Shown here piece by piece: positions 43,845 through 52,652 of a stretch of DNA of 64,000 bases. The DNA is taken from the NCBI GenBank assembly GCA_965276755.1, contig OZ255625.1, positions 2,480,001-2,544,000 of the forward strand, written 5' to 3'. The translations under genes and the position numbers were made by a program. The first letter of the stretch is position 1. Every line of letters starts with the position of its first letter. The notes beneath the pieces are model-generated. The model worked only from the letters and a program-made list of their open reading frames with translations, did not search any database and had not been told where the DNA came from. This DNA comes from CAJCIS01 sp965276755 (lineage in GTDB: Bacteria; Pseudomonadota; Alphaproteobacteria; Acetobacterales; Acetobacteraceae).

Positions 43845-46607
43845 CTACTTATTCAGGTCGAAATCCGGCTTCTCAATGCTCTTTGCAAAATCCGAAGCCG
43901 GGCGAACCTTGCTCTCCCCCGGGTAAGCCCGCTTGAACCCAGTCGCCTCGTACCAATCCAGGTGATTGAGCGTAACCGGATCAACCGTGTCCGCGCGCGC
44001 GGCCTTGCCCTCGAACATCCGCGCCTTGGCACCACTCCAGCCCTTTTGCAGCGCGCTCTGCCGCGCCGCGTTCTGCATCACACCCTGATTGAGCGGCACC
44101 TGATTGGGCACATGATCCCACGGCGCAAAGTTCGGCGTGTTGGTGAAATCGGTCGTCATCGGTGACGCCACCAGATCGAACTGGCTCATTGGCGCAAGAC
44201 CAAGGATCTGTTCGATCGTGCGCGTCATGTTCACCTGCGTGTAGTAGGTGTGGTCGGTCGGCCCGTACTGCACGGCGTAGGGGCTGACGATGTAGCCGGG
44301 GCTGCGGTGGCCATCGACATGATCGACACCGTTCTGCGCGTCATCCTCCTCGATAAAGATCGCCGAATTGTTCCAAACGCTGCTGTGGCTGATGATGTCG
44401 ATCATGCGGCCGACGGCCAGATCGTTGTCCGCCTGCTCGGCATTGACCGTCGGCGGACCGCCGGTGTGATCGTCCATGATCCACAGGATGCTCAATGACT
44501 GCACGCTGTTATTGGCCAGGTCAGCATTGAAATCCTGCAACCACAGATCGACGCGCCACTGATCGGGGATGTTCAGGTCGAACATCGGGAAGTTCTTGAC
44601 CAGATGGTTCTCGACCGCGGGCACAGAGGATTCGGCGAGCTGGGCGTTGGTGTAATAGAGCATCGATTCTTGGCCCGACTCAAAGGCCTGGCTGTCAGCA
44701 TAAAGCTGTGACCAGCTCGGATGGCCAAGCGGGGTCGGCCAGAACTCGTTTTCCGAATATTCGCCATAGATCTTGGTCGACAAACCCTGGTTCACCGATT
44801 CGGAAAACAAGAAAGCCGTCTTGATGTAGGCCAAGGCGTCGCCCGCATTACCGCCGGGATAGCTGCGCACCCAGTAGGGTGACTGGATATCGTCGGCGTA
44901 AGGCGCCATCGATTCGACGATCCACTGATGGCCGTCCGCCGACTGCCGGCTCGGGTCATAGAAATTATCCAGCAGCGGGAAGCGCTGGATCCACGAATGG
45001 GCATTGGGCGTGTCCGCGCCGCCAAAGACCGCCAGCGTGGGGTCGCCATTGCCGGCGGGCACGTCGCCCAGGATCTGATCATAGGTGCGGTTTTCACGGA
45101 TGATCAGAAAGACGTGCTTGATGAGAGAGGGCTCGCCGATATGCGCGGGAATGGCCACCGGTGGCGCGTTGGGATTTGCATTGCCGGCGGAGGCGATGTT
45201 CTGCGCCAAATCCCAATGGTTGTTCTGCATGACATGTCGCGTCAGCGCCGGCAGTTCGACCTTGGAGGGGATCTTGACCAAGCTGACGGTGCCGTTGTCC
45301 TGGTGCGTGTTGTAGCCGGTGACGCCGTAATCGGTCTCGAAAGACAGCAGCGTGCCGATGCCCTTGTCGTTGGAGACGACCAGCTGGCTGTTGGATTTAT
45401 CCAGCGCGATCGAGCCTGGCGCATAAGCGACGGGAATGAGGCCCAGCACCGGCTTGTAGGTGGCGGCCAGATCAACGACCGCAATGGCGTTGGCATTGTA
45501 GAGCGCCACGTAGGCAATGCCCGCGCTTTCATCCACGGCAATGCCCGTCGGGCCGGCGCCGTAGGCCGCCTGGTTCTGACCAGGCACGCCGATCGGCAAA
45601 CCGAGGCTTATCGTGCGCTGAACTTTGTTGTTGCGCGTATCGATGACGGAGATCGTGTCGTCATAGGTATTGGACACCAGCAGGTATTGGCCGAAAAAAG
45701 CCATGCCCGTGGGGTGCAGCCCGGTATTGATCGTGGCCTTCACCTGCTGGCTGGCCAGATCGACGACCGATACGGTGCCTGTGACGGCCGAACCGTTCAC
45801 CTGGTTGGCCACGATCGGCGTGCCGGCCGAAAGCACGGTGAAATCGCTTTCAATGGCCGCGCGGCCGCCTTCATTGCTGACATAGGCGGTCGTGCCCCGC
45901 ACGCGGATGGCGTTGGGCGCATTGCCCACGCGCAATTGGCCTGTTGTGACCGGCGGATTCTGCGTCAGATCAAAACTGACCAGCGTGTTGTTCTGGTTGA
46001 GCAGCGCGTAGGCGCTGCGGCCGTCCGGCGCGAAGGCGACGCCACCCGGATAGGAGGTGCTGGGCGTATAGAGCGTGCCGCAGGGCTCGCCGTAATCGCC
46101 GATCGGGCTATTGGGAAAGCACTGGATGAAGCTGGTATTCGGCGGCACGGAGATGTGCGCATAGTCGCTCAGCTGGCCGAGCGCGTCCACGCTGGCAACC
46201 GTCACGTAGCTGCTGGCCTGGCTGAACATGATGTATTTGCCGTCGGCCGAATAGGCAACACCACCGTAGGAGCCTGTCGGATCGTTGAACGGGATATAGC
46301 TCTGCAGCACGGCGCCGGTGCGCGTGTCGATGATCAGCACGGGTGCTGAACCCTCGGTCAGTACGGCGGCGGTGTGCGTGCCCGCAATCGGGTTGACCGC
46401 AACGGCCTTGGCGCGAACGCGGATGCCGAGTTCGACCTGAACGCCCGCCGGCGTAATGATCTGACCGTTCGAGACGACCCATGAGCCGTTCTTCTGCGCG
46501 CCCGTCTGATAGGTCGGGAATGGGTTGGATGGATGGGCCAAGGCGGGCGCGCCCAGCCCCACGGCCAGCAGACCGGCGAGCGGGCGCAGGCGTTTTTGTC
46601 GAGACAT
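43845..46607 (-). CDS. Exported YncE-like propeller fused to a phosphoesterase domain
   Basis: 920 residues from ATG at 46607 with GGGAG upstream. The signal peptide ends near ALAHPSNPF. Residues about 40-450 form a YVTN/YncE-type seven-bladed propeller (TGMAFFGQYLLVSNTYDD, ISVIDTRNNKVQRTISLG). Residues about 520-860 form a phosphoesterase (phospholipase C/acid phosphatase-like) domain: HVFLIIRENRTYDQILGD, SADGHQWIVESMAP, IMDDHTGG, FIEEDDAQNGVDHVDGHRSP. Several Asp/His/Glu residues fit metal-ion ligands. The fusion is known in proteobacteria. Substrate unknown, with a phosphodiester or phosphonate in the periplasm likely. Confidence 0.87.
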   Translation of the reverse strand: MSRQKRLRPLAGLLAVGLGAPALAHPSNPFPTYQTGAQKNGSWVVSNGQIITPAGVQVELGIRVRAKAVAVNPIAGTHTAAVLTEGSAPVLIIDTRTGAVLQSYIPFNDPTGSYGGVAYSADGKYIMFSQASSYVTVASVDALGQLSDYAHISVPPNTSFIQCFPNSPIGDYGEPCGTLYTPSTSYPGGVAFAPDGRSAYALLNQNNTLVSFDLTQNPPVTTGQLRVGNAPNAIRVRGTTAYVSNEGGRAAIESDFTVLSAGTPIVANQVNGSAVTGTVSVVDLASQQVKATINTGLHPTGMAFFGQYLLVSNTYDDTISVIDTRNNKVQRTISLGLPIGVPGQNQAAYGAGPTGIAVDESAGIAYVALYNANAIAVVDLAATYKPVLGLIPVAYAPGSIALDKSNSQLVVSNDKGIGTLLSFETDYGVTGYNTHQDNGTVSLVKIPSKVELPALTRHVMQNNHWDLAQNIASAGNANPNAPPVAIPAHIGEPSLIKHVFLIIRENRTYDQILGDVPAGNGDPTLAVFGGADTPNAHSWIQRFPLLDNFYDPSRQSADGHQWIVESMAPYADDIQSPYWVRSYPGGNAGDALAYIKTAFLFSESVNQGLSTKIYGEYSENEFWPTPLGHPSWSQLYADSQAFESGQESMLYYTNAQLAESSVPAVENHLVKNFPMFDLNIPDQWRVDLWLQDFNADLANNSVQSLSILWIMDDHTGGPPTVNAEQADNDLAVGRMIDIISHSSVWNNSAIFIEEDDAQNGVDHVDGHRSPGYIVSPYAVQYGPTDHTYYTQVNMTRTIEQILGLAPMSQFDLVASPMTTDFTNTPNFAPWDHVPNQVPLNQGVMQNAARQSALQKGWSGAKARMFEGKAARADTVDPVTLNHLDWYEATGFKRAYPGESKVRPASDFAKSIEKPDFDLNK

Positions 46608-46712
46608 CAAGTTTCTCCCATGAAGGCAAATCGTGACTGGCGTAGTGCGTATGGCGCGGCGCCATCGCCGCACCAGCGCTCACCGGGCGGTCCAGAATGA
46701 CGGGCGGAACCT

Positions 46713-46737
46713 AGGCAGGTGGGCGGCGGACCTGCCT
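46713..46737. terminator. Short perfect-stem hairpin downstream of the sulfotransferase
   Basis: AGGCAGGT and ACCTGCCT form an 8-base stem with a GC-rich 9-base loop, between the sulfotransferase end and the start of the phosphoesterase gene, both on the minus strand. There is no clear T-tract, so a terminator role is only possible. Confidence 0.35.
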
Positions 46738-46779
46738 GCTTGCAACGATTACAGTCTGGTTAAAATTGGCACCGGAACA

Positions 46780-48432
46780 TCACACCTCTGTGCACATTTG
46801 ATCCTCAAGCAGCACCCGCAATTGACCCAGACATGGTTCATAGCGCCGCCAGCGTTCCACGCCATGGCGAGTGATGGGCTGGCGCGCCTGCCACTTGCTT
46901 GGTGTGCGCACCGCGCGCGCATTGTCCTGGGGCGAAACGCAGGCAGCGTTCCACCCAAGTCCGCACGCGGCGAGCAACCGGGCGATGGCTGGCTCGGGCG
47001 CGCCCGTAAGGTCATCATAGTCGACCTCGATGAAGCGATTCGCCGGCAGCACGCGGCGCCAATGTGCGGTCAGGCGCTGATAGGCGCGGAAATAGGCGGC
47101 AAGGGGGGCGCCGCCTGTGGGAAAGGCCAGGCGTGGATTGAAATAGGTCTGGTGGATCGAAAGCGCCGTATCGATTGCCGGCCGGCGGATATGGATGATC
47201 GTGGCACGCGGCAGTGCGAGGTGGATCAGCCCGGCCCAGAGGAAGTTGAACGGCATCTTGTCCGTCACGCGCGCTGCGGTCGGGCCGATGCGCCGCAACA
47301 GCGCCAGATAGTCCGCCGCCGCACGGGCAATGACATCCTGCGCTCCGCCCGCCCGATGCCAGTCGATGCCGCGTTCGTTCCAGAAATTCAGCTCGCCGCC
47401 GCCTGACACGTCCGGGTGCGCCGAAATAATCTGTTCCAGCAAGGTCGTGCCCGAACGCGGCATGCCCACGATCAGGATCGGCGTGGCGTCGCACCCGCCT
47501 TGCGCGCGCGCGATCAGATCGGGCGTGAAATGGGCGATCATGGCCTCGATCTGCGCATCGAAGGCGGCGGCATCGAAGGGGCACGCCGCACCGCGGAGTG
47601 CGTCCGCCGCATCGAAATGCGCCATCGCGTGCCCATACTGCCCCAGATCTTCGTGCGCCTTGCCGAGTGCGAGGTGCACGCGCATGCGCTGCGCAGGCTC
47701 CAGCCCCGGCGTCGAGAGCGCGCCCTGCATGGCCGGGACAATATCCGCATCCGCTTCTGTCACGGGCCTGCACCGCACAAGCTCGTAATAGGCGCCAGCC
47801 ATGAGCGGGGCCTGAGCGATGGCGCGAAGGAAATAGCCCCGCGCCTCATCGAACCGGCCGGCCTCTGCCAGCACATTGCCCAGCAAATCCAGTGCGATCG
47901 CATTCCTGGGCTCCAGCGCCAGCAACCGGCGCAGCGCACGTTCGGCGTCCGCGTCCCTCTCCTCGATCAGCAGCGCGCGTGCCGCACCGAGGCGGCCGAA
48001 GGGATTCCTGGGACCGGTGGTGGCGGCGCGGGCAAAGCAGCCGCGCGCTTCTTCCTTGTGCCCCATGGTGTAAACCAGGGCGCCGGCGCGGTACCACGCC
48101 TCGGTCAGCGAGGGCAGCAGCTCGGTGGCGCGGTCATAGGCGCGCACGGCGGCGGCGGCATCACCGGCTTTCTCCAGCGCAATGCCGAGGCGGAAATGGG
48201 CGTCGGCGTAGTCCGGCCTGGCTGCGACCGCGCGCTGCAAAGCGTCGATGGCGTGGGGCAGCCGCCCGGCCTCCAGACAGGCCAGCCCGAAATCGTGCAG
48301 GATTGCGGCGTCCGCCGGGCGCAGGCGCGCGGCTTCGGCGAGAAGCGGTATCGCCTCCTCCACGCGACCAGCCCGGAGGGATTGCGCGGCCCGGCTCAGC
48401 AGCGGGACGGTGGCGGGCAGAGGCGGCGGCAT
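46780..48432 (-). CDS. TPR-repeat sulfotransferase
   Basis: 550 residues from ATG at 48432. Longer frames run over the divergent psd gene. The first 300 residues contain tetratricopeptide repeats (AEAARLRPADAAILHDFGLA, LQRAVAARPDYADAHFRLGI, RLLALEPRNAIALDLLGNVL). The C-terminal sulfotransferase domain has the PAPS 5'-phosphosulfate loop ILIVGMPRSGTTLLEQIIS, AHPDVSGGGE and the 3'-phosphate-binding segment IIHIRRPAIDTALSIHQTYF. It resembles tyrosylprotein sulfotransferase-like bacterial TPR proteins. Acceptor unknown. Confidence 0.88.
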   Translation of the reverse strand: MPPPLPATVPLLSRAAQSLRAGRVEEAIPLLAEAARLRPADAAILHDFGLACLEAGRLPHAIDALQRAVAARPDYADAHFRLGIALEKAGDAAAAVRAYDRATELLPSLTEAWYRAGALVYTMGHKEEARGCFARAATTGPRNPFGRLGAARALLIEERDADAERALRRLLALEPRNAIALDLLGNVLAEAGRFDEARGYFLRAIAQAPLMAGAYYELVRCRPVTEADADIVPAMQGALSTPGLEPAQRMRVHLALGKAHEDLGQYGHAMAHFDAADALRGAACPFDAAAFDAQIEAMIAHFTPDLIARAQGGCDATPILIVGMPRSGTTLLEQIISAHPDVSGGGELNFWNERGIDWHRAGGAQDVIARAAADYLALLRRIGPTAARVTDKMPFNFLWAGLIHLALPRATIIHIRRPAIDTALSIHQTYFNPRLAFPTGGAPLAAYFRAYQRLTAHWRRVLPANRFIEVDYDDLTGAPEPAIARLLAACGLGWNAACVSPQDNARAVRTPSKWQARQPITRHGVERWRRYEPCLGQLRVLLEDQMCTEV

Positions 48433-48508
48433 GGCGGCAGGTCTAGCCCCGCTCGGCGGGACGGGCCAACTTGACCCCCCACGGGCAAGCCTGCATGACA
48501 CCCGGCCT

Positions 48509-49180
48509 ATGGGCCTGGTCGATACGCTGCTGTCCGTCCTGGCGCCGCCGCACCGGGCCGGGCGCCCCTTCATTGCCGGCGGCGTAGCGGTGGCGGTGGC
48601 CGGGCTGTTCCTGACGCACTGGCTGGTGTTGCTCGGTGTGGTCGCTGCCCTGTTCTGCTGGTTTTTCTTTCGCGACCCCGAGCGCGTGCCCTCGCCCATG
48701 CCCGGCGCGCTTCTGGCGCCGGCTGACGGGCGCATCACCGCAATCGAGCTGGCCGCCCCGCCGGCGGGGCTTGGCCTGGACGCTGCACCCGTCTGGCGCA
48801 TCGCCACTTTCCTCAGCGTGCTGAATGTCCACGTCAACCGCGTGCCCGCCGCGGGGCAGACGCTGGCGGTGGCCTACCACGCCGGCCGTTTCCTCAATGC
48901 CGCGCACGACAAGGCCAGCGAGCAGAACGAACGCAACGCGCTGGCTTTCGCCCTGCCGGGCGGCCAGAGCATTGCCGTCGTGCAGATCGCCGGCCTGATT
49001 GCGCGCCGCATCCTGTGCGATCTGCGGGCCGGAGATCACGTGCAAGCCGGCCAGCGATTTGGCATGATCCGCTTCGGCAGCCGCACGGATCTGTATTTGC
49101 CGCCAGGCGTCACCCCCAGGGTGAGCGTAGGGCAGACGGCCATCGGCGGCGAGACGGTGATGGCGATCCTGGAAGGATAG
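48509..49180 (+). CDS. psd: Phosphatidylserine decarboxylase
   Basis: 223 residues, the short Psd type found in alphaproteobacteria. Two N-terminal hydrophobic segments (GGVAVAVAGLFLTHWLVLLG), FRDPERVPSP, LLAPADGRI, FLSVLNVHVNRVP and GMIRFGSRTDLYLP, where the GS marks the autocatalytic cleavage that makes the pyruvoyl group. It converts phosphatidylserine to phosphatidylethanolamine. It lies seven bases upstream of pssA in the same operon, giving the consecutive steps in one transcript. Divergent from the sulfotransferase. Confidence 0.93.
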   Translation: MGLVDTLLSVLAPPHRAGRPFIAGGVAVAVAGLFLTHWLVLLGVVAALFCWFFFRDPERVPSPMPGALLAPADGRITAIELAAPPAGLGLDAAPVWRIATFLSVLNVHVNRVPAAGQTLAVAYHAGRFLNAAHDKASEQNERNALAFALPGGQSIAVVQIAGLIARRILCDLRAGDHVQAGQRFGMIRFGSRTDLYLPPGVTPRVSVGQTAIGGETVMAILEG

Positions 49181-49187
49181 GGCAAGG

Positions 49188-49994
49188 ATGGACGCGCGGC
49201 CGGGGCGGCTTCGGCGCATCAGGCGGCGGCCACGCTACCAGGGGCCGTCATTCAACCGCGTCGTGCCCAATCTGCTGACGCTGCTGGGACTGTGCGCGGG
49301 GCTGACGGCCATCCGCGCGGCACTGGACGCGCACTGGGCGCATGCGGCCGTGCTGGTGGTGGTGGCTGGGGTGATCGACGGGTTGGACGGGCGTATTGCG
49401 CGGTTGCTCAAGGCGGTCAGCCGCTTCGGCGCGGAGTTCGACAGCCTGGCGGATTTTTGCTGCTTTGGCATCGCACCGGCGCTGATCCTGTATCTGTGGT
49501 CGCTTCGAGACGCTGGACGCTACGGCTTCATGCCGTGCCTGATGTTTGCCGTGTGCATGGCGCTGCGCCTGGCGCGCTTCAACGCGGCGTTGGAAACGGC
49601 ACCTAAGCCGGCCTTCGCGCAAAGCTTCTTCACCGGCGTGCCGGCGCCGGCGGGTGCGGGTGTGGTGCTGTTTCCGCTGTTCGTGTGGCTGGAGGCCGAA
49701 GACCAGGGCTGGGCGCGCGCCGCCTGGCTGGCGCGCGAGGCGCCGTTCGTGGCGGCGATGCTGGTGGGGGCATCGCTGCTGCTGGTCTCCACGCTGCCGG
49801 TGTGGAGCTTCAAGAATTTCAAGGTGCCTACGGCTTACGTGCTGCCGTTGCTGCTGGGGACGGGGCTGATGGCCGCACTGCTGATGGCCGACCCTTGGGC
49901 GGCGCTGGCCGCGTGCGGGGCGGCGTATTTGCTGATGCTGCCGTTTAGTTTGCGGAGTTTTCGGAAGCTGCGGGTGGAGGCGGCGGGGGGTTAG
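49188..49994 (+). CDS. pssA: CDP-diacylglycerol-serine O-phosphatidyltransferase
   Basis: 268 residues with about eight membrane segments. The CDP-alcohol phosphotransferase motif DGLDGRIAR, eight residues, then GAEFDSLAD gives the D-G-x2-A-R-x8-G-x3-D-x3-D pattern. NLLTLLGLCAGLTA at the N-terminus is typical for this membrane type. It makes phosphatidylserine, the substrate for the adjacent Psd. A family C half-site begins directly after the stop. Confidence 0.93.
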   Translation: MDARPGRLRRIRRRPRYQGPSFNRVVPNLLTLLGLCAGLTAIRAALDAHWAHAAVLVVVAGVIDGLDGRIARLLKAVSRFGAEFDSLADFCCFGIAPALILYLWSLRDAGRYGFMPCLMFAVCMALRLARFNAALETAPKPAFAQSFFTGVPAPAGAGVVLFPLFVWLEAEDQGWARAAWLAREAPFVAAMLVGASLLLVSTLPVWSFKNFKVPTAYVLPLLLGTGLMAALLMADPWAALAACGAAYLLMLPFSLRSFRKLRVEAAGG

Positions 49995-49995
49995 G

Positions 49996-50043
49996 TAAGG
50001 AAGTATGTTCTTTCTTGAAAGAAAGAACCAAAGAACTTTTGTC
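49996..50043. repeat. Family C half-site (left half only)
   Basis: TAAGGAAGTATG, TTCTTTCTTGAAAGAAAGAA and AACTTTTG. The inner hairpin has C/G substitutions on both arms relative to other copies, again compensated. No inverted partner follows within 200 bases. Confidence 0.75.
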
Positions 50044-50070
50044 TTTTGGCGCTGTTTCTGGCTGCGCGCA

Positions 50071-50532
50071 TTACGGGGATTTGCGGGTGCGCGTTGCCAC
50101 GTAAATGTAGCCGTTGGCGAGCGTCCAAAGGAGTTTGTCGCGGCTCAGAATCAGGGCTCCCGCGCAGCCTGCATCCATGAACGGCATGCGGGGCTTCAAA
50201 GCGCCATTCGGGAGATCGAGGGCGCTTTCCCTCGTGCCGTAATCGTCCTGCAGCTTTGCCTGTGTGTTTGTTTCGGCAACAGTGGGATTGCGCGGCTGGC
50301 AGGAGGCGGATGGCTCGTAGGTGTTGGAAATCAGGGTTGCCGAAATTGTAATCTTTGCCCCTAACGCTGCCTTTGCCGAAGCATCGTCACCCGTGATTTC
50401 CGCAGCCCCTACCATGCGCTCGATCTTCCATGTGCCGAACAGGGAAGAAAATGCCACCGCTGGTTCAACAGCTCGGCCCGGCGAGGACATTCCTGAAAAG
50501 ATGCACGCGGCGATGAGAGCCTGGCCGTTCAT
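50071..50532 (-). CDS. Small exported protein coupled to the lysozyme-like gene, possible immunity protein
   Basis: 153 residues with an N-terminal signal peptide (MNGQALIAACIFSGMSSPGRAVE; cleavage near AVE or ASA). The remainder is predicted beta-rich with FGTWKIERMVGAAEIT near the start and two late cysteines, one in MDAGCAGALIL. I do not recognise the family. Its ATG overlaps the stop of the lysozyme-like gene (ATGA), so the two are made together. A periplasmic protein coupled to a cell-wall hydrolase suggests an immunity or inhibitor protein. This is inference from arrangement. Confidence 0.6.
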   Translation of the reverse strand: MNGQALIAACIFSGMSSPGRAVEPAVAFSSLFGTWKIERMVGAAEITGDDASAKAALGAKITISATLISNTYEPSASCQPRNPTVAETNTQAKLQDDYGTRESALDLPNGALKPRMPFMDAGCAGALILSRDKLLWTLANGYIYVATRTRKSP

Positions 50533-51101
50533 GGCGTCTGGAACTGCCGGATTTCGCCGTTCCTTCTATTGACGAGGCCTTGGCTGCGAATGGCTGGTCC
50601 GACCGCCCGCCCGTTCGCATCGTGATTGTGGGTATGCACGAGTTCGCCGAGTTGGCGCACTACGGCGGCGTCGTCCGGGTGGTTGGCCGAAGCAAGAAAT
50701 GCCTGATTGTCCTGCGTGCGCGTATTGTAGGTGGCTGAGACGAGCGCATCAAACTGGTTTTGCGTGAGCGCCCGGCTCTGAACCTGATCGCGAACTCGCT
50801 GAGCCGCAGCACTCATCCGGCGCTGAAACTCCGCTCGCGCTTGCGCGGCATCAACGGGCCGCGCCAGCTCGGCCGCAGTGCAAGGGCCTGCGTGTACCAA
50901 CAAGCCTACGCCAAAAGTGCAGTTGCTTGCGCTGTCATTGTAGTAGCCAGCTCCAGCCACCTGCCCCTCGCGTTGAGCCAAAGCCACTTGTCCGGCCGCG
51001 CTCATCGTGCGGTTAGCGTTGACACCACCAGGTGGCGGGACAGCAGGAGTTTGTGCGGGGCGCGCGGCCGGGGACGGAAAGGGAGTTGTTGCCTGGGCCA
51101 T
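50529..51101 (-). CDS. Lysozyme-like (GH24-type) muramidase without signal peptide
   Basis: 190 residues from ATG at 51101, GAGG five bases upstream. The N-terminal 45 residues are proline/alanine-rich linker. The catalytic region has REGQVAGAGYYND then TFGVGLLVHAG, an E-x10-D-x5-T arrangement like the E/D/T triad of T4-type lysozymes. LTQNQFDALVSATYN and LVNRRNGEIRQF are GH24 landmarks. No signal peptide, SAR segment, holin or phage gene is nearby, so delivery by a dedicated secretion system is plausible. The next gene encodes a putative immunity protein. Confidence 0.75.
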   Translation of the reverse strand: MAQATTPFPSPAARPAQTPAVPPPGGVNANRTMSAAGQVALAQREGQVAGAGYYNDSASNCTFGVGLLVHAGPCTAAELARPVDAAQARAEFQRRMSAAAQRVRDQVQSRALTQNQFDALVSATYNTRTQDNQAFLASANHPDDAAVVRQLGELVHTHNHDANGRAVGPAIRSQGLVNRRNGEIRQFQTP

Positions 51102-51417
51102 GGGAGCCTCTCGCAATGTGCCGCCAGCTAACTCTGGATGCTCTACCAACTTCAAGTCAGATATTGGCGACGATGGATGATGGTAGCTGAATTCGCGGGA
51201 TGTGGGGCGCACACGCTCTGGTCCGGAACACAAGAAGCTGTCGCACGGCCACGCCAAGCCCGGTTGTCGGGCGAACACCGCGATCGAGGCGGAGCCATCG
51301 GAGTCGGACAAACCAGCGTGAATGTCCAGCATCTTGGCCTCAGCCGAGGCTTGCAGAATTAGCCGCAGCTCAAGCGAGGCGTTGGTAACGCAACACGGAT
51401 GCAACGATAATGACTAA
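51102..51417. other. Gap between the lysozyme-like gene and the IS element
   Basis: About 316 bases without a convincing gene. The minus-strand frame is open up to 51404 in phase with the lysozyme gene, but the encoded residues show no lysozyme homology and the good ribosome binding site is at 51101. It probably carries the lysozyme promoter. I see no clear -35/-10 pair. Confidence 0.4.
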
Positions 51418-52538
51418 GAGGCTGACCCGGAACGGTTCTGCAACGCAGTCCCGAGTCTTTTCAGCCGTTTACCGATTCCGGCCGTCTAGCTTCAAGACAG
51501 GGGTTGCGTGATTTCAGCGGCTACGATTCTCTCGCGTTTGCGAAGACCCGAGGGAAATACATGGCCTGGACTGAAATCACGCGCCCGCAGTATCAGCGAG
51601 ATGGGCTGCGCTATGCAAGCGATACCACCGATCAGGAATGGACGCTCATCGAGCCGCATATGCCTGCCCCCGCCAGCTGCGGGCGCCGGCGCGCGCATGA
51701 CCTGCGAGAGGTCGTCAATGCCATCTTCTACATCATCCAGTCGGGCTGCCAGTGGCGCATGTTGCCAAAGGGGTTCCCGCCCTACACGACCGTGCAGCGT
51801 TACTTCTACGCCTGGCGAGACAACGCGCTTTGGCAAACGATCAATCATGTCATGCTGATGGCTGTGCGCGAGGCGGCCGGCCGCGAGGCGAGCCCGACAG
51901 GCGGGGTGATCGACAGCCAATCGGTCAAAACCACGGAGTCCGGCGGTCCGCGCGGCTATGCGGCCGAGAAGATGATCAAAGGCCGCAAACGGCATCTTCT
52001 GACCGACACCATTGGTCTGCCCGTGGGCATGATCGTGCATCCCGCGGACGTGCAGGATCGCGACGGCGCACCGATGCTGTTGGAAAGCGTGCGCCACCTC
52101 TATCCCTGGCTGCGTCATGTGTTTGCCGATGGTGGTTACGCCGGCGACAAGCTGAAAAACGCGTTGATGGGCAAAGGCGATTGGACGATCGAGATCGTCA
52201 AGCGCTCCGACGCGGCGAAAGGCTTTGTCCTGTTACCGCGCCGCTGGGTGGTGGAACGCACGATTGCCTGGTTGAGTCGCAACCGGCGCCTGGCAAAGGA
52301 TGTGGAGGCGAGCATCGCAAGCGCCACGACTTGGCTCTACATCGCCAGCGTCAAGCTGATGTCGCGCAGGCTGGGGGCGGTATCATCTTGATCCCGAATG
52401 AGATCAACGGTTTAGCCTGTTACAATGCCGATTCGAGTCAGACTCTAAAGCTTGTTTTCAACTGCACGCCGCTGTGGCACGCAGCGAAACAACCGCAAAC
52501 TGGCTGCGCGGACGATCGGTCCAAGTGAAATCAGCCTC
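51418..52538. mobile_element. IS5-type insertion sequence
   Basis: Element of about 1121 bases delimited by GAGGCTGA at 51418-51425 and its inverse TCAGCCTC at 52531-52538. Beyond these eight bases the two ends match only partly. It contains one intact transposase. No clear target duplication is visible (CTAA left, ACGG right), so the boundaries are estimates. Confidence 0.72.
51561..52391 (+). CDS. IS5-family transposase
   Basis: 276 residues from ATG with AGGGA upstream. Zinc-free helical N-terminus (DTTDQEWTLIEPHMP, SGCQWRMLPKGFPPYTTVQRY) followed by a DDE nuclease: D118 in GVIDSQSVKTTE, D190 in VFADGGYAGDKLK and E232 in RRWVVERTIAWLSRNRRL. No frameshift or internal stop, so it may still be active. 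It sits between the lysozyme pair and the DUF721 gene and marks an accessory insertion point. Confidence 0.92.
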   Translation: MAWTEITRPQYQRDGLRYASDTTDQEWTLIEPHMPAPASCGRRRAHDLREVVNAIFYIIQSGCQWRMLPKGFPPYTTVQRYFYAWRDNALWQTINHVMLMAVREAAGREASPTGGVIDSQSVKTTESGGPRGYAAEKMIKGRKRHLLTDTIGLPVGMIVHPADVQDRDGAPMLLESVRHLYPWLRHVFADGGYAGDKLKNALMGKGDWTIEIVKRSDAAKGFVLLPRRWVVERTIAWLSRNRRLAKDVEASIASATTWLYIASVKLMSRRLGAVSS

Positions 52539-52652
52539 ACGGCGCGATTGCCCCTGGCGCATGAAGGGTTGCGTGCTTCCCTTCAGGCCTAACGTGTAGG
52601 GCGTCGAGTTCGATCATCGAGTCAAGCTCGCGCCAAAAAGCGCAACCGCCAT

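Noticed and set aside
51102..51404. 101-residue N-terminal extension of the lysozyme-like protein
   Set aside because: No homology, no signal peptide, and a good ribosome binding site is placed for the internal ATG at 51101.
50071..52538. Prophage remnant explaining the lysozyme
   Set aside because: No integrase, structural, holin or terminase gene is near. Only one IS transposase is present.
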